NCBI GenBank assembly: GCA_963665075.1 | Contig: OY762063.1 | Span: forward strand, 2,108,001-2,172,000 | DNA from: JAPULR01 sp963665075 | GTDB lineage: Bacteria; Chloroflexota; Dehalococcoidia; Lucifugimonadales; GCA-2712585 | Length of the DNA: 64,000 nucleotides | Direction of reading: 5' to 3' | Translations under genes and position numbers: made by a program | Part shown: piece after piece, positions 50,858 through 59,094 of the stretch | How the letters are laid out: each line of letters starts with the position of its first letter | Numbering within the stretch: position 1 is the stretch's first letter | Notes under the pieces: model-generated | The model's database searches: none | Told to the model about the DNA's origin: nothing | The model's input: only the letters and a program-made list of their open reading frames with translations

Positions 50858-51646
50858 CTACCCCACCCTCCAAAAGTGGTTCAACGGCCCGTGTCCCCCT
50901 CCGATTCCATACGAATGCCGCAGCCCCTTCGTCACGTACTCCTTCGCCGCCGCAACCGCGTCCCCCAACCCCATCCCCTTCGCCAGGCCCGCCGCTATCG
51001 CCGACGCGAACGTGCACCCCGTCCCGTGGGTGTTCTCCGTCTCCACCCGCTCCGACGCGAACTCCCGAAACCCCTCCCCGTCGTACAGCCGGTCCACCGC
51101 CGCGCCCGGCAGATGCCCCCCCTTCACCACCACCGCCCGCGGCCCCTGCTCCCAGATTCGCACCGCCGCCCGCCGCGCGTCCTCCGCCGACTCGATCCGC
51201 ATCTCCGCCAACGCCTCCGCCTCCGGCACGTTCGGCGTCACCACCGACGCAAGCGGCAGCAGCGTCTCCCGCAGCGCCTTCACCGCGTCCTCCCGCAGCA
51301 GCCTGTCCCCGCTCTTCGCCACCATCACCGGGTCAACCACCAACGGCGCCGACGAAAACCGACGCAGCCCCTCCGCCACCGCCTCGATTATCTCCGAACT
51401 CGACAGCATCCCCGTCTTCACCGCGTCCGCGCCGATGTCCGTGAACACCGCCTCCATCTGCGCCAGCACAACCTCCGGCGACACCTCCTGCACCGCCGTA
51501 ACCTGCCGCGTGTTCTGCGCCGTTATAGCCGTCAACACCGACGTCCCATACACCCCGTTGGCCGCGAACGTCTTCAAGTCCGCCTGGATGCCCGCTCCGC
51601 CCCCGGAATCCGACCCCGCAATCGTCATCGCCTTATAAATCTTCAT
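50858..51646 (-). CDS. thiD: Hydroxymethylpyrimidine/phosphomethylpyrimidine kinase
   Basis: Phosphorylates HMP and HMP-P for thiamine synthesis. The 262-residue ribokinase-fold enzyme has AMTIAGSDSGGGAGIQADLKTF, VDPVMVAKSG, VVTPNVPEAEAL and the catalytic ENTHGTGCTFASAIAAGLA with its Asp/Gly-rich anion hole (Thr/Cys segment) near the C-terminus. ATG 51646 overlaps the tenA stop (ATGA). With tenA it forms a thiamine salvage pair; no thiC, thiE or TPP riboswitch is visible here. Confidence 0.94.
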   Translation of the reverse strand: MKIYKAMTIAGSDSGGGAGIQADLKTFAANGVYGTSVLTAITAQNTRQVTAVQEVSPEVVLAQMEAVFTDIGADAVKTGMLSSSEIIEAVAEGLRRFSSAPLVVDPVMVAKSGDRLLREDAVKALRETLLPLASVVTPNVPEAEALAEMRIESAEDARRAAVRIWEQGPRAVVVKGGHLPGAAVDRLYDGEGFREFASERVETENTHGTGCTFASAIAAGLAKGMGLGDAVAAAKEYVTKGLRHSYGIGGGHGPLNHFWRVG

Positions 51647-52305
51647 CGCGCCGGCCACTCCTCCCCGTTGTACGCCATCTCCCAGAACATGAACTCATAC
51701 CTCAGCACGTCCTGAAATATCTCCCGCAGCCGCTCCGCGTCCTCCGCAGGTTCCGAGTCCAACACCTCGCGCATCCAACGCACCAGCCCCTCCAACTCCG
51801 CCCCCGCGTGAACGTCGATCCACCCCTGGTAATACTCGTTCCCCGGACGCTTCCCCGCCGTCTCCAGCCTTTGCGCCCAGTCCAGATACGTCCACTCCAC
51901 GCACAGAAACGCCGCGATTATCTCCCGAAACCCACCCTGGTATGCCACGTTCGTCAGATAGCTTGCGAAGGCGTCCGTCGTCGGCAGCGCCTCCAGATTA
52001 GCCACGTCATCTTCCGACAATCCCATCTCCCGAAACGCTCGCTGAAACAACCCCTCCTCGCCGTCCAACACGTCATGCAGAAACCCCGTCAGCACCCGTG
52101 CGCTGGCAAAGTCCGGCGACTTGGCTATGGACAGCGAAATCATGTGAATCCAACCCTGCCGCAGGAACACGTAATCCTGCTCGAAGTAACGCTGAAACTT
52201 CTCCCAGGGCAGCGTCCCGTCCCCCAACTCCTGCACGAACCGGTGCGTGACCATCTTCTCCCAGAGAGGCGAAACTCCCCTCTGCAACTCCGAAGTAAAA
52301 CTCAT
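51643..52305 (-). CDS. tenA: TenA family aminopyrimidine aminohydrolase
   Basis: A 220-residue TenA protein that hydrolyses thiamine breakdown products to HMP for ThiD. Active-site residues sit exactly where expected: Asp44 (EQDYVFL), Cys135 (AAFLCVEWTY) and Glu near 204-209 (YEFMFWEMAY). AGGAGGAGAGGA precedes the ATG at 52305. The frame is open upstream through the next gene, but only antisense-like sequence is there. First gene of the tenA-thiD pair; it ends in the thiD start codon. Confidence 0.92.
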   Translation of the reverse strand: MSFTSELQRGVSPLWEKMVTHRFVQELGDGTLPWEKFQRYFEQDYVFLRQGWIHMISLSIAKSPDFASARVLTGFLHDVLDGEEGLFQRAFREMGLSEDDVANLEALPTTDAFASYLTNVAYQGGFREIIAAFLCVEWTYLDWAQRLETAGKRPGNEYYQGWIDVHAGAELEGLVRWMREVLDSEPAEDAERLREIFQDVLRYEFMFWEMAYNGEEWPAR

Positions 52306-52355
52306 TCCTCTCCTCCTGGCCTCTTCCCCTTGATGGAGACCTTTGCATAACCTCG

Positions 52356-53168
52356 TCATTCCCGCGTAGGCGGGAATCCATCCCCGCTCACCCTGAGCTT
52401 GTCGAAGGGTCGAGCGGGGGATGGGGGTGACTCCCCAGCTCCCGTCCCCAAAACCTCCCTCAGCCTCCGCACTTCCTTCCTCGAAAGCTCCCCCGTCTGC
52501 CCCTCCGGCAGCCGCCCCAGCCGCAAATTGTGTATCCGCACCCTCCGTATCGACCTGGCCGTCCGCCCCACCGCCGTCAGCATCAACCGAATCTGCCGCT
52601 TCCGCCCCTCCCGCAGCACCATGCTGTACCAGATACCCTCCCGCTCCGACAGGCGATTGACCTCCATCTCCGACGTTCTCTCCCCGTTGATGATAACCCC
52701 CGCCTCCAACGCCCCCAACTCCGCCGCTGACAACCCCCGGTCCAACTCCACGTGATACTCCTTCTCCACCCCGTACCGCGGATGCATCAGCGCGTTCGCC
52801 AACTCCCCGTCGTTCGTCAACAGCAGCAGTCCCGTCGTCTCCGCGTCCAACCTTCCAACCGGAAACAGCCCCATCCCCCGCATCGCCCGCGGCGCCATCG
52901 ACGTCACCGTTCGTCTGCCCCTTTCGTCCCGCGTCGTGGAGATAACCCCCCGCGGCTTGTTCACCTTCAAGTATACCTTGCGAACTCCCCCCGCCACCGG
53001 CTTGCCGTCCACCAACACCGCGTCCGCGTCCGTGTCCACCGGCATAGACGCGGCCCCCGACTCTTCGCCGTTGACCGACACCCGCCCTTCCTGAATCAGA
53101 CGGAAGCATTGCCGGCGGGAACCCACGCCCGCGTCCCTCAGATACGCGACTAGAGCGACTTCAGCCAT
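52356..53168 (-). CDS. rluB: RsuA/RluB-family pseudouridine synthase with repeat-encoded C-terminus
   Basis: A 270-residue rRNA pseudouridine synthase: S4 domain (residues 5-50, VALVAYLRDAGVGSRRQC), then the RsuA-type catalytic domain with GRLDAETTGLLLLTNDG (catalytic Asp in RLDAET) and EGRKRQIRLML. RluB versus RsuA cannot be settled. The last 25 or so residues (SPARPFDKLRVSGDGFPPTRE) and the stop codon are read from two dispersed repeats (52355-52420), so the original C-terminus was probably replaced. GGAGACGG precedes the ATG, which lies inside the end of the upstream kinase gene. Confidence 0.88.
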   Translation of the reverse strand: MAEVALVAYLRDAGVGSRRQCFRLIQEGRVSVNGEESGAASMPVDTDADAVLVDGKPVAGGVRKVYLKVNKPRGVISTTRDERGRRTVTSMAPRAMRGMGLFPVGRLDAETTGLLLLTNDGELANALMHPRYGVEKEYHVELDRGLSAAELGALEAGVIINGERTSEMEVNRLSEREGIWYSMVLREGRKRQIRLMLTAVGRTARSIRRVRIHNLRLGRLPEGQTGELSRKEVRRLREVLGTGAGESPPSPARPFDKLRVSGDGFPPTRE

Positions 53169-53683
53169 CGTTCCGTCTCCTTTGGACCACTGAATCTCAA
53201 CGTCTCGACTCCTTCCGAACTCCATCGCCGCATGGCTTGCCCGTAATAGCGCCGCCGCCGCTTGTAAGTATGGAATGCCCACAGAATAAGCGAGTCCTTC
53301 TTAAACAGGTGGTTCCACAGATTCTCCCGGTTGCCGTTCCACAACCGCTCTCGCGTTACCGAACGCCGCAGAATGCGAAGGCACAGACGCCACAAGATTA
53401 ACGGAAGCGGATAATCCAGCCATAAAATCATCGTCGCCCGCGACCACGTGATGTCGTGGGTCTTCCCGTAATGCCCGTCCACCACCCAACAATCCCCCGC
53501 CGTCGCCTCCGCCACCCGTTCCCGAAACACCTCCGTCGGCGCCTGCACCCAGTTCGCCTCCCAGTTCAGCCCATCCAACTCCACGTGACGCACCTCGAAC
53601 CGCTCCGCCAGCCGACGCGCCAGCGTGGTCTTCCCCGTCCCAGTCACCCCCGTAACCACTATCCGCGGCCCATCCATCCCCAT
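53150..53683 (-). CDS. Small P-loop kinase (adenylate kinase-like/FlaR-type)
   Basis: A 177-residue P-loop NTPase. Walker A is GVTGTGKTTLA (12-22), followed by VRHVELDGLNWEANWV, VVDGHYG and ILWLDYPLPLILWRL, then RENLWNHLFKKDSLILWAFHTY, the pattern of the topology-modulation/adenylate-kinase-like family. The substrate is unknown. It overlaps the pseudouridine synthase start by 19 bases, so both are probably one transcript. ATG 53683 or 53677. Confidence 0.82.
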   Translation of the reverse strand: MGMDGPRIVVTGVTGTGKTTLARRLAERFEVRHVELDGLNWEANWVQAPTEVFRERVAEATAGDCWVVDGHYGKTHDITWSRATMILWLDYPLPLILWRLCLRILRRSVTRERLWNGNRENLWNHLFKKDSLILWAFHTYKRRRRYYGQAMRRWSSEGVETLRFSGPKETERWLKSL

Positions 53684-53935
53684 CCCTCACCTCTTGTCCT
53701 CGCGGATGCGGGGACCCATCTTTCGCCTCCGCCTGTCATCCTGAGCGCAGCGAAGCGGAGCCGAAGGATCTCGTTGTCTAATCTCATCCCCAACTCCTAC
53801 AACCCTACGCCCGCTCACCCTGAGCTTGTCGAAGGGTCGAGCGGCCTCCAACTACCCCCTCATTCATTCCCGCCCCCTTTCCGTCATTCCCGCGAAGGCG
53901 GGAATCCAGAAGTCTAAACAACGCCTGCTCCACCT
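53684..53935. repeat. Dispersed repeats upstream of the kinase gene
   Basis: TGTCATCCTGAGCGCAGCGA followed by GGATCTCG (53737-53773), CGCTCACCCTGAGCTTGTCG plus AAGGGTCGAGCG (53812-53843), and CGTCATTCCCGCGAAGGCGG plus GAATCCAG (53882-53909). No gene. Confidence 0.65.
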
Positions 53936-54595
53936 CTACAACCCCACCAGCTTGATGCTGCTCTGCGCCCGGTATATCCGATTCACGTTCAGAAGCAGCG
54001 CCGTCAGCTGCTCCACGTACCGCGCGTTCGCCAACCCTCCCCCGTCCACCGCCCGCAGCCCCTCGACAACCTCCACCAGCGACATCACCCGCTTCTTCGC
54101 CGACTCATGGTCCGAACACACCACCACGTCCCCCTCCATCGGCTTCCCCGCCGCCAGCAGCTTCCGCGCGCTCAGATTCTGGAACGCCGCCACCACCTGC
54201 GATTTCGGAAGCAGCATCTGAGACTCCTCCGCCGCAGACCCTTCCGGCACTGCAACCGCCGACGCCCTCCCCTTCACGAACGATAACGGCGCGACCACGT
54301 TCACCACCACCTTCCCCGCCAGCGACTCCGTCAGCCCCGGCAGCAGCGACTTCTGCGCCTCGTAAGGCACGCAGATGAACGCCATCTCCCCCAACCGCGC
54401 CGCCTCATCGTTCCCCCCGCCCATGACCGAAATCCCCGGCCGCTTCTCTAGCAATCCTTGGGCCGTTTCAATTCCCCGACTCCCATCCCGCGACCCGATA
54501 AACACCTCATGCCCGGCAACCGCGTACCGCAACGCCAAACCCCGGCCTTCCGGCCCCGTGCCCCCCAGAAACGCCAGCATATTCACCTCCGACAT
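53936..54595 (-). CDS. npdG: NADPH-dependent F420 reductase
   Basis: Transfers hydride between NADP and coenzyme F420. The 219-residue protein has the Rossmann start FLGGTGPEGRGLALRYAVAGHEVFIGSRD (9-37), with Thr and Arg residues that contact NADP phosphate, AFICVPYEAQKSLLPGL, VVNVVAPLSF and a C-terminal helical domain with ANARYVEQLTALLLNVNR. Length and order match F420:NADP oxidoreductases. It suggests the cell uses F420, in line with the LLM-class oxidoreductase at 32804. It is flanked by repeat blocks. Confidence 0.9.
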   Translation of the reverse strand: MSEVNMLAFLGGTGPEGRGLALRYAVAGHEVFIGSRDGSRGIETAQGLLEKRPGISVMGGGNDEAARLGEMAFICVPYEAQKSLLPGLTESLAGKVVVNVVAPLSFVKGRASAVAVPEGSAAEESQMLLPKSQVVAAFQNLSARKLLAAGKPMEGDVVVCSDHESAKKRVMSLVEVVEGLRAVDGGGLANARYVEQLTALLLNVNRIYRAQSSIKLVGL

Positions 54596-55351
54596 ACCTA
54601 TCTTCCCTTCACCTCAACCCTCAAAGTCTATACCCCCCAACCCCATCCATCAACGCCTTGCCCCTTCTTGTCCTCGCGAAAGCTGGGACCCATCTTTCAC
54701 CCCTCCCCCACACCGCTCACCCTGAGCCTGCCCTGAGCTTGTCGAAGGGGTGAGGGTACGCCCCCCAAAAAACTGACAACATCCCCTTGCCACCAACCCC
54801 GTATCCTGTTACCATCCCAATATGAAGAATATAGAACGCTTATACAACAAAATAAATTAACCTCACTACAACCCCAAAATCTCCCCGAAACCCATCCCAA
54901 AACCCCCACAGCTTTTCCAAACCCAGAAAAATCAACCCCGCTCCATCCACCAACAACCATGAATATATCTAACTTCGCTATCCAAAAATTTTTTGAAACG
55001 AAGATCATGCCTGAAACGAATCATTTTAGGCACGGATTCGATTTCCCTGACGAATTGATCCCACGCATAAGATCTAAAAAACGAATGCATTACCAGTCCC
55101 TCTCACCTCTTCCCCTTCGACGGAGACCTTTGCATAACCCCCCTCAAGAGCGCCAATTAGCCTCTTCCCCCTTGACGGGGGAAGATTGAGCCTGTCCTGA
55201 GCTTGTCGAAGGGATGGGGGTGACTCCCCCGTTCACCCTGACACCCCAACATCCCCCGCTCACGCTGAGCCAGTCGAAGGGCCTGTCGAAGAACCGAGCG
55301 CCCATCCCCCACTCTTGCTCCCGCGACAGCGGGAGTCCATCCCCCGCCCCC
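54596..55351. repeat. Large non-coding repeat block
   Basis: No gene. Contents: CGCTCACCCTGAGCCTGCCC plus TGAGCTTGTCGAAGGGGTGA (54714-54752); the long element copy B (54759-55085); GGAGACCTTTGCATAACC (55121-55138); CTTCCCCCTTGACGGGGGAA (55164-55183); TGAGCTTGTCGAAGG (55198-55212); CGCTCACGCTGAGCCAGTCG plus a diverged tail (55258-55302); and CTCCCGCGACAGCGGGAG (55318-55335). Confidence 0.7.
54759..55085 (-). repeat. Long dispersed element, copy B (inverted relative to copy A)
   Basis: About 327 bases matching 25111-25417 on the opposite strand over the full length with scattered substitutions and few indels. The stem-loop TGCCTGAAA.../TTTTAGGCA is at 55008-55032. A 43-codon stretch starting at ATG 54959 (MNISNFAIQKFFETKIMPET and onward) has an uninterrupted counterpart in copy A starting at 25237 on the minus strand. 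Confidence 0.75.
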
Positions 55352-55381
55352 TTGACCCCCCGCTTCTTGTTGTAGTAAAAT
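55352..55381 (+). promoter_or_regulatory. Leaderless-type promoter of the argJ gene
   Basis: TTGACC (55352-55357), 18-base spacer, TAAAAT (55376-55381), then CCCCAC and ATG at 55388. Confidence 0.6.
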
Positions 55382-55387
55382 CCCCAC

Positions 55388-56755
55388 ATGGCACCACAAC
55401 AACAACAGGAATGCGCCCACTGCGGCTACCAGTTCATCCCCCGTGTCCTCTTTCCCAAGAAGTGCGGGAAGTGCCAGAAAGCCTGGCCCCTGGGCCAGCC
55501 CGACCCCGAACCCCAACTCACCGAGGAGGTTACCATTATGCCCGGCGGCATCACCATCATCGAAAACGGCACCGTCACCTCGCCCCAGGGCTACGTGGCC
55601 GGCGCCACCTTTGCCGGCCTCAAGACCTACGCCGAAGACAAGCTCGACCTCGCCATCCTCTACTCCCAAAGGCCCACAACCGCCGCCGGCGTCTTCACCC
55701 AGAACAAGCTCAAGTCCCCCTCCGTCATCCTCACCGAAGAGCACGTCGCCGACGGCAAGGCCCACGCTGTTGTTGTAAACAGCGGCATCGCCAACGCCTG
55801 CGTCGGCGACCCCGGCTACGGCGACGCCCAGCGCATGACCGCCAAGACCGCCGCCATCCTCGGCATCAAGCCGGAAGACGTCCTCATATGCTCCACCGGC
55901 GTCGTCGGCGTCGAACTCCCCATGTCCCTCATTGAAAGCGGCATCGACCGCATCCAGCTTGCCCAGGACGGCGGCCACCGCATGGCCCGCGCCATCCTCA
56001 CCACCGATCCCGGCCCCAAGGAAATCGGCGCGTCCTTCCCCCTCGACGGCAAGACCATCACCATCGGCGGCATCGCCAAGGGCGCCGGCATGATTCACCC
56101 CGACATGGCCACCATGCTCTCCTTCATCACCACCGACGCCGAAATCGCCCCCGACTTCCTTAAGCGGATGCTCACCCAGGCCGCCGACGATTCCTTCAAC
56201 ATGATGACCATCGACGGCGACACCAGCACCAACGACACCGTCCTGTTGATGGCCAACGGCGCCGCCGGAGCCGGTCCCATCCTACCCGGCACGGAAGGCG
56301 CGAAGCTCTTCTCCCAGGCCCTCACCGAAGTCTGCGTCGACCTTGCCAAGCGCATCGCCAGGGAAGGCGAAGGCGCAACCAAGCTCATCGAAGTAACCGT
56401 CGAAGGCGCGAAGACTCTCCAACAGGCCCGCAGCGCCGCCCGCATCATCTCCGGCTCCAGCCTGGTCAAGACCGCCGTTCACGGCAACGACCCCAACTGG
56501 GGGCGCATCACCGTCGCCCTGGGCAGAAGCGAGGCCGACGTGGAGGAAAGCAAGCTGGCCCTTCACATCAACGGCGCGCTAATCATGGAAAACGGCCTCC
56601 CCGCCCCCTTCCATCGAGATTCCGTCATCGCTCTCATGTCTCAGGGACAGGTGGACATCAGGGTCAACCTCAATCTGGGCGAACACAGCGCCACCGCCTG
56701 GGGATGCAACCTCAGCGAAGAGTACGTCACCTTCAACAGCGCCTACACCACCTAG
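55388..56755 (+). CDS. argJ: Bifunctional ornithine acetyltransferase ArgJ with N-terminal zinc ribbon
   Basis: Transfers acetyl from acetylornithine to glutamate (and may use acetyl-CoA). The core (residue 51 on) is a full ArgJ: GITIIENGTVTSPQGYVAGATFAGLK, KGAGMIHPDMATMLSF containing the autocleavage Ala-Thr, and the C-terminal GNDPNWGRI. Residues 9-34 add a zinc ribbon (CAHCGYQ...KKCGKCQ). GAGGAGG stands nine bases before ATG 55538, the usual ArgJ start, so a short form is likely made too. A leaderless-type promoter supports use of ATG 55388. First gene of the arg cluster. Confidence 0.92.
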   Translation: MAPQQQQECAHCGYQFIPRVLFPKKCGKCQKAWPLGQPDPEPQLTEEVTIMPGGITIIENGTVTSPQGYVAGATFAGLKTYAEDKLDLAILYSQRPTTAAGVFTQNKLKSPSVILTEEHVADGKAHAVVVNSGIANACVGDPGYGDAQRMTAKTAAILGIKPEDVLICSTGVVGVELPMSLIESGIDRIQLAQDGGHRMARAILTTDPGPKEIGASFPLDGKTITIGGIAKGAGMIHPDMATMLSFITTDAEIAPDFLKRMLTQAADDSFNMMTIDGDTSTNDTVLLMANGAAGAGPILPGTEGAKLFSQALTEVCVDLAKRIAREGEGATKLIEVTVEGAKTLQQARSAARIISGSSLVKTAVHGNDPNWGRITVALGRSEADVEESKLALHINGALIMENGLPAPFHRDSVIALMSQGQVDIRVNLNLGEHSATAWGCNLSEEYVTFNSAYTT

Positions 56756-56764
56756 CAGTCCGCA

Positions 56765-57568
56765 ATGACCGTGCCATCGCTCAACCCCAACGGCGTGTCG
56801 GAAGGGCCTATCGTCGTCAAAATCGGCGGCAGCACCCTCGGCAGCCACGACACCACCCTTCAGGACCTGGCGCGCCTTCAGCAGGAAGGACGCCGCGTCG
56901 TCGTCGTCCACGGCGGCGGCAAGATCATCTCCGAGTGGATGAAGCGCCACGGCGCCATGCCCCGCTTCGTTCGCGGCCTCAGAGTCACCGACGCACCCAG
57001 CCTGGACATCGTTACCGCCGTCCTGACCGGACTCATCAACAAGCAGCTTGTGGCCTCCCTGACCAACCTCGGCGCCCGCGTCATCGGACTGAGCGGCGTC
57101 GACGGCGCCCTGCTCCAATGCCGCATCGCGAACCCCGAACTAGGCTTCGTCGGCGAAGTAACCCAGGTCAACCCCGATCCCATTGCTTGCGCCCTCGACG
57201 CCGGATTCATCCCCCTGATAGCCCCCGTCGGCGTCCACGAGGACGACGGTCAGCTTCTCAACGTCAACGGCGACACCGTAACCGGCAGCGTCGCCCACGC
57301 CCTTGGCGCATCCAATCTCGTCTTCCTCACCGACGTGGAAGGCGTCATGGACTCCTCCGGTCGCAGCCTGCCCATGATGAACCCCCGTCAGGCGCGAATG
57401 CTTATCAACTCCAACGTCGCCCGCGGCGGCATGATTCCGAAGCTGGAAGCCTGCCTCCTCGCCATGCCCCCCGTTCCCTCCGCCCACGTCATCGACGGAC
57501 GGAAGCCCGGCGCCCTGCTCCAATGCCTCTCAGGCCAAACCTCCGGCACCCGCATCCTCGCCGCCTAG
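56765..57568 (+). CDS. argB: Acetylglutamate kinase
   Basis: Phosphorylates N-acetylglutamate. The 267-residue amino acid kinase has VVKIGGSTLGSHD, VVVVHGGGKIISEWM, GLRVTDAPSLDIV, NVNGDTVTGSVAHALGASNLVFLTDVEGV and ARGGMIPKLEAC. It begins 9 bases after argJ. No N-terminal regulatory helix of the arginine-sensitive type is visible. The 3' side carries a tandem repeat that separates it from argD. argC was not found in the window. Confidence 0.95.
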   Translation: MTVPSLNPNGVSEGPIVVKIGGSTLGSHDTTLQDLARLQQEGRRVVVVHGGGKIISEWMKRHGAMPRFVRGLRVTDAPSLDIVTAVLTGLINKQLVASLTNLGARVIGLSGVDGALLQCRIANPELGFVGEVTQVNPDPIACALDAGFIPLIAPVGVHEDDGQLLNVNGDTVTGSVAHALGASNLVFLTDVEGVMDSSGRSLPMMNPRQARMLINSNVARGGMIPKLEACLLAMPPVPSAHVIDGRKPGALLQCLSGQTSGTRILAA

Positions 57569-57894
57569 ACCCTCTTATGGACAAACCAACCCCCAACAAT
57601 GGACAAACCAACCCCCAACAACTATAGTCAACCCCACCATCCCGTCATTCCCGCGAAGGCGGGAATCCATCTTCGCTATCCCACCATAGGAGACCATCGC
57701 ACAACCATCATTTCCGCCACCCCATCCGTCATTCCCGCGAAGGCGGGAATCCATCTTCGCTATCCCACCATAGGAGACCATCGCCCAACCGTCATTTCCG
57801 CCACCCCATCCGTCATTCCCGCGAAGGCGGGAATCCATCGCGCAAGCAACGCCTAATCTGAATAACCCAAACCAAAAACAGGAGGAACATTCCG
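57569..57894. repeat. 84-base tandem repeat between argB and argD
   Basis: CGTCATTCCCGCGAAGGCGG then GAATCCATCTTCGCTATCCC and more, in units of 84 bases starting at 57643, 57727 and 57811 (the third is partial, ending near 57843). Each unit starts with the ATTCCCGC/GCGGGAAT palindrome. A short CAACCCCCAACAA duplication precedes it. The unit is a multiple of three and stays open in one frame, but there is no sign of a gene. Confidence 0.8.
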
Positions 57895-59082
57895 GTGACG
57901 TCAACTGATTGGATTTCCCTGGAAGAAAAATACTACGCCCAAACCGTCCGCCGCCAGCCCATCGTCCTCGTCCGAGGCGAAGGCACCCGCGTCTGGGATG
58001 CCGACGGCAAGGAATACCTGGACTTCACCGCCGGCTGGGCCGTCACCAACCTCGGCCACTCCCACCCCGCGATGGTCCAGGCCATCCAGGAGCAGGCCGC
58101 GACGCTGATTCAGACCTCCAACCAGTTCTTCACCATCCCGCAGCTCAAGCTGGCTCAGGCCCTCATCGAAAACAGCTGCCTCGACCGCGTCTTCTTCGGC
58201 AACAGCGGCGCCGAGGCCGTCGAAGGCGCCCTCAAGCTCGCTCGCAAGTACGGCAAGGCCAACCGCGACGGCGCCTACGAGGTCATCACCGCCTTCAACT
58301 CCTTCCACGGGCGCACCCTCACCACCATCGCCGCCACCGGCCAGCCCCACTACCAGGAGGCCTTCCAGCCCCTCACGCCGGGCTACGTCCACGTGGACTA
58401 CGACGACGTTGAAGCCATCATCGAAGCCACCACCGACAAGACCGCCGCCGTCATGCTTGAGCCGATTCAGGGCGAAGGCGGCGTCAACATCCCCGCCGAC
58501 GACTATCTCCAGCGCGTCCGCAAGTGGTGCGACGAGCAGGGATTGCTTCTCATCCTGGACGAAGTGCAGACCGGCCTCGGTCGCCTCGGCAGCCTCTTCG
58601 GCTACCAGGAATACGGCGTCGAGCCGGACGTTATTACGTTGGCGAAGGGACTCGGCGGCGGCGTTCCCATCGGCGCTTTCATGTCCAAGGAGCACTGCAT
58701 GGCTCTCGAACCCGGCGACCACGGCTCCACCTATGGCGGCAACGCCCTCACCACCGCCGCCGCCTTCGCCTCCACCCAGTTCATCATCGACAACGACATA
58801 CCCGCCAACGCCAGGAAGATGGGCGCGCACCTGACCGCTGCCCTCGAAGACCTCAAATCCCGCCACGGCGTCATCAGTGAAGTCCGTGGCCGCGGCCTCC
58901 TCATCGCCCTCGAGTTCCACGATGACGTCGCCGCCGACGTTCTCACCAACGCCAACGCCTCCGGCGTCCTCCTCAACATGGTGAAGCCTAACACCCTCCG
59001 TTTCATGCCGCCTCTCAACATCACCGCCGACGAAATAGACGAAGGCGTGGCCCGCCTCGAGAAGGCCATCGCCAACCTGTAA
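57895..59082 (+). CDS. argD: Acetylornithine aminotransferase
   Basis: Class III PLP aminotransferase, 395 residues, that makes acetylornithine. It has GEGTRVWDADGKEYLDFTAGWAVTNLGHSHP, NSGAEAVEGALKLARKYGK, FNSFHGRTLTTIAATGQPHYQ, ILDEVQTGLGRLGSLFGYQ and the PLP lysine in TLAKGLGGGVPIGA. The GTG start follows AGGAGG by nine bases. The arginine context supports argD over ornithine or GABA aminotransferase. Confidence 0.93.
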   Translation: MTSTDWISLEEKYYAQTVRRQPIVLVRGEGTRVWDADGKEYLDFTAGWAVTNLGHSHPAMVQAIQEQAATLIQTSNQFFTIPQLKLAQALIENSCLDRVFFGNSGAEAVEGALKLARKYGKANRDGAYEVITAFNSFHGRTLTTIAATGQPHYQEAFQPLTPGYVHVDYDDVEAIIEATTDKTAAVMLEPIQGEGGVNIPADDYLQRVRKWCDEQGLLLILDEVQTGLGRLGSLFGYQEYGVEPDVITLAKGLGGGVPIGAFMSKEHCMALEPGDHGSTYGGNALTTAAAFASTQFIIDNDIPANARKMGAHLTAALEDLKSRHGVISEVRGRGLLIALEFHDDVAADVLTNANASGVLLNMVKPNTLRFMPPLNITADEIDEGVARLEKAIANL

Positions 59083-59094
59083 GGGATAGGAAAA

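Noticed and set aside
57643..57843. Possible CRISPR array
   Set aside because: The 84-base units are contiguous near-identical repeats without variable spacers, and no cas genes are present.
57599..57856. Open frame through the tandem repeat (VIPAKAGIH-type peptide)
   Set aside because: A typical spurious translation of the ATTCCCGC palindrome family; no start signal or family.
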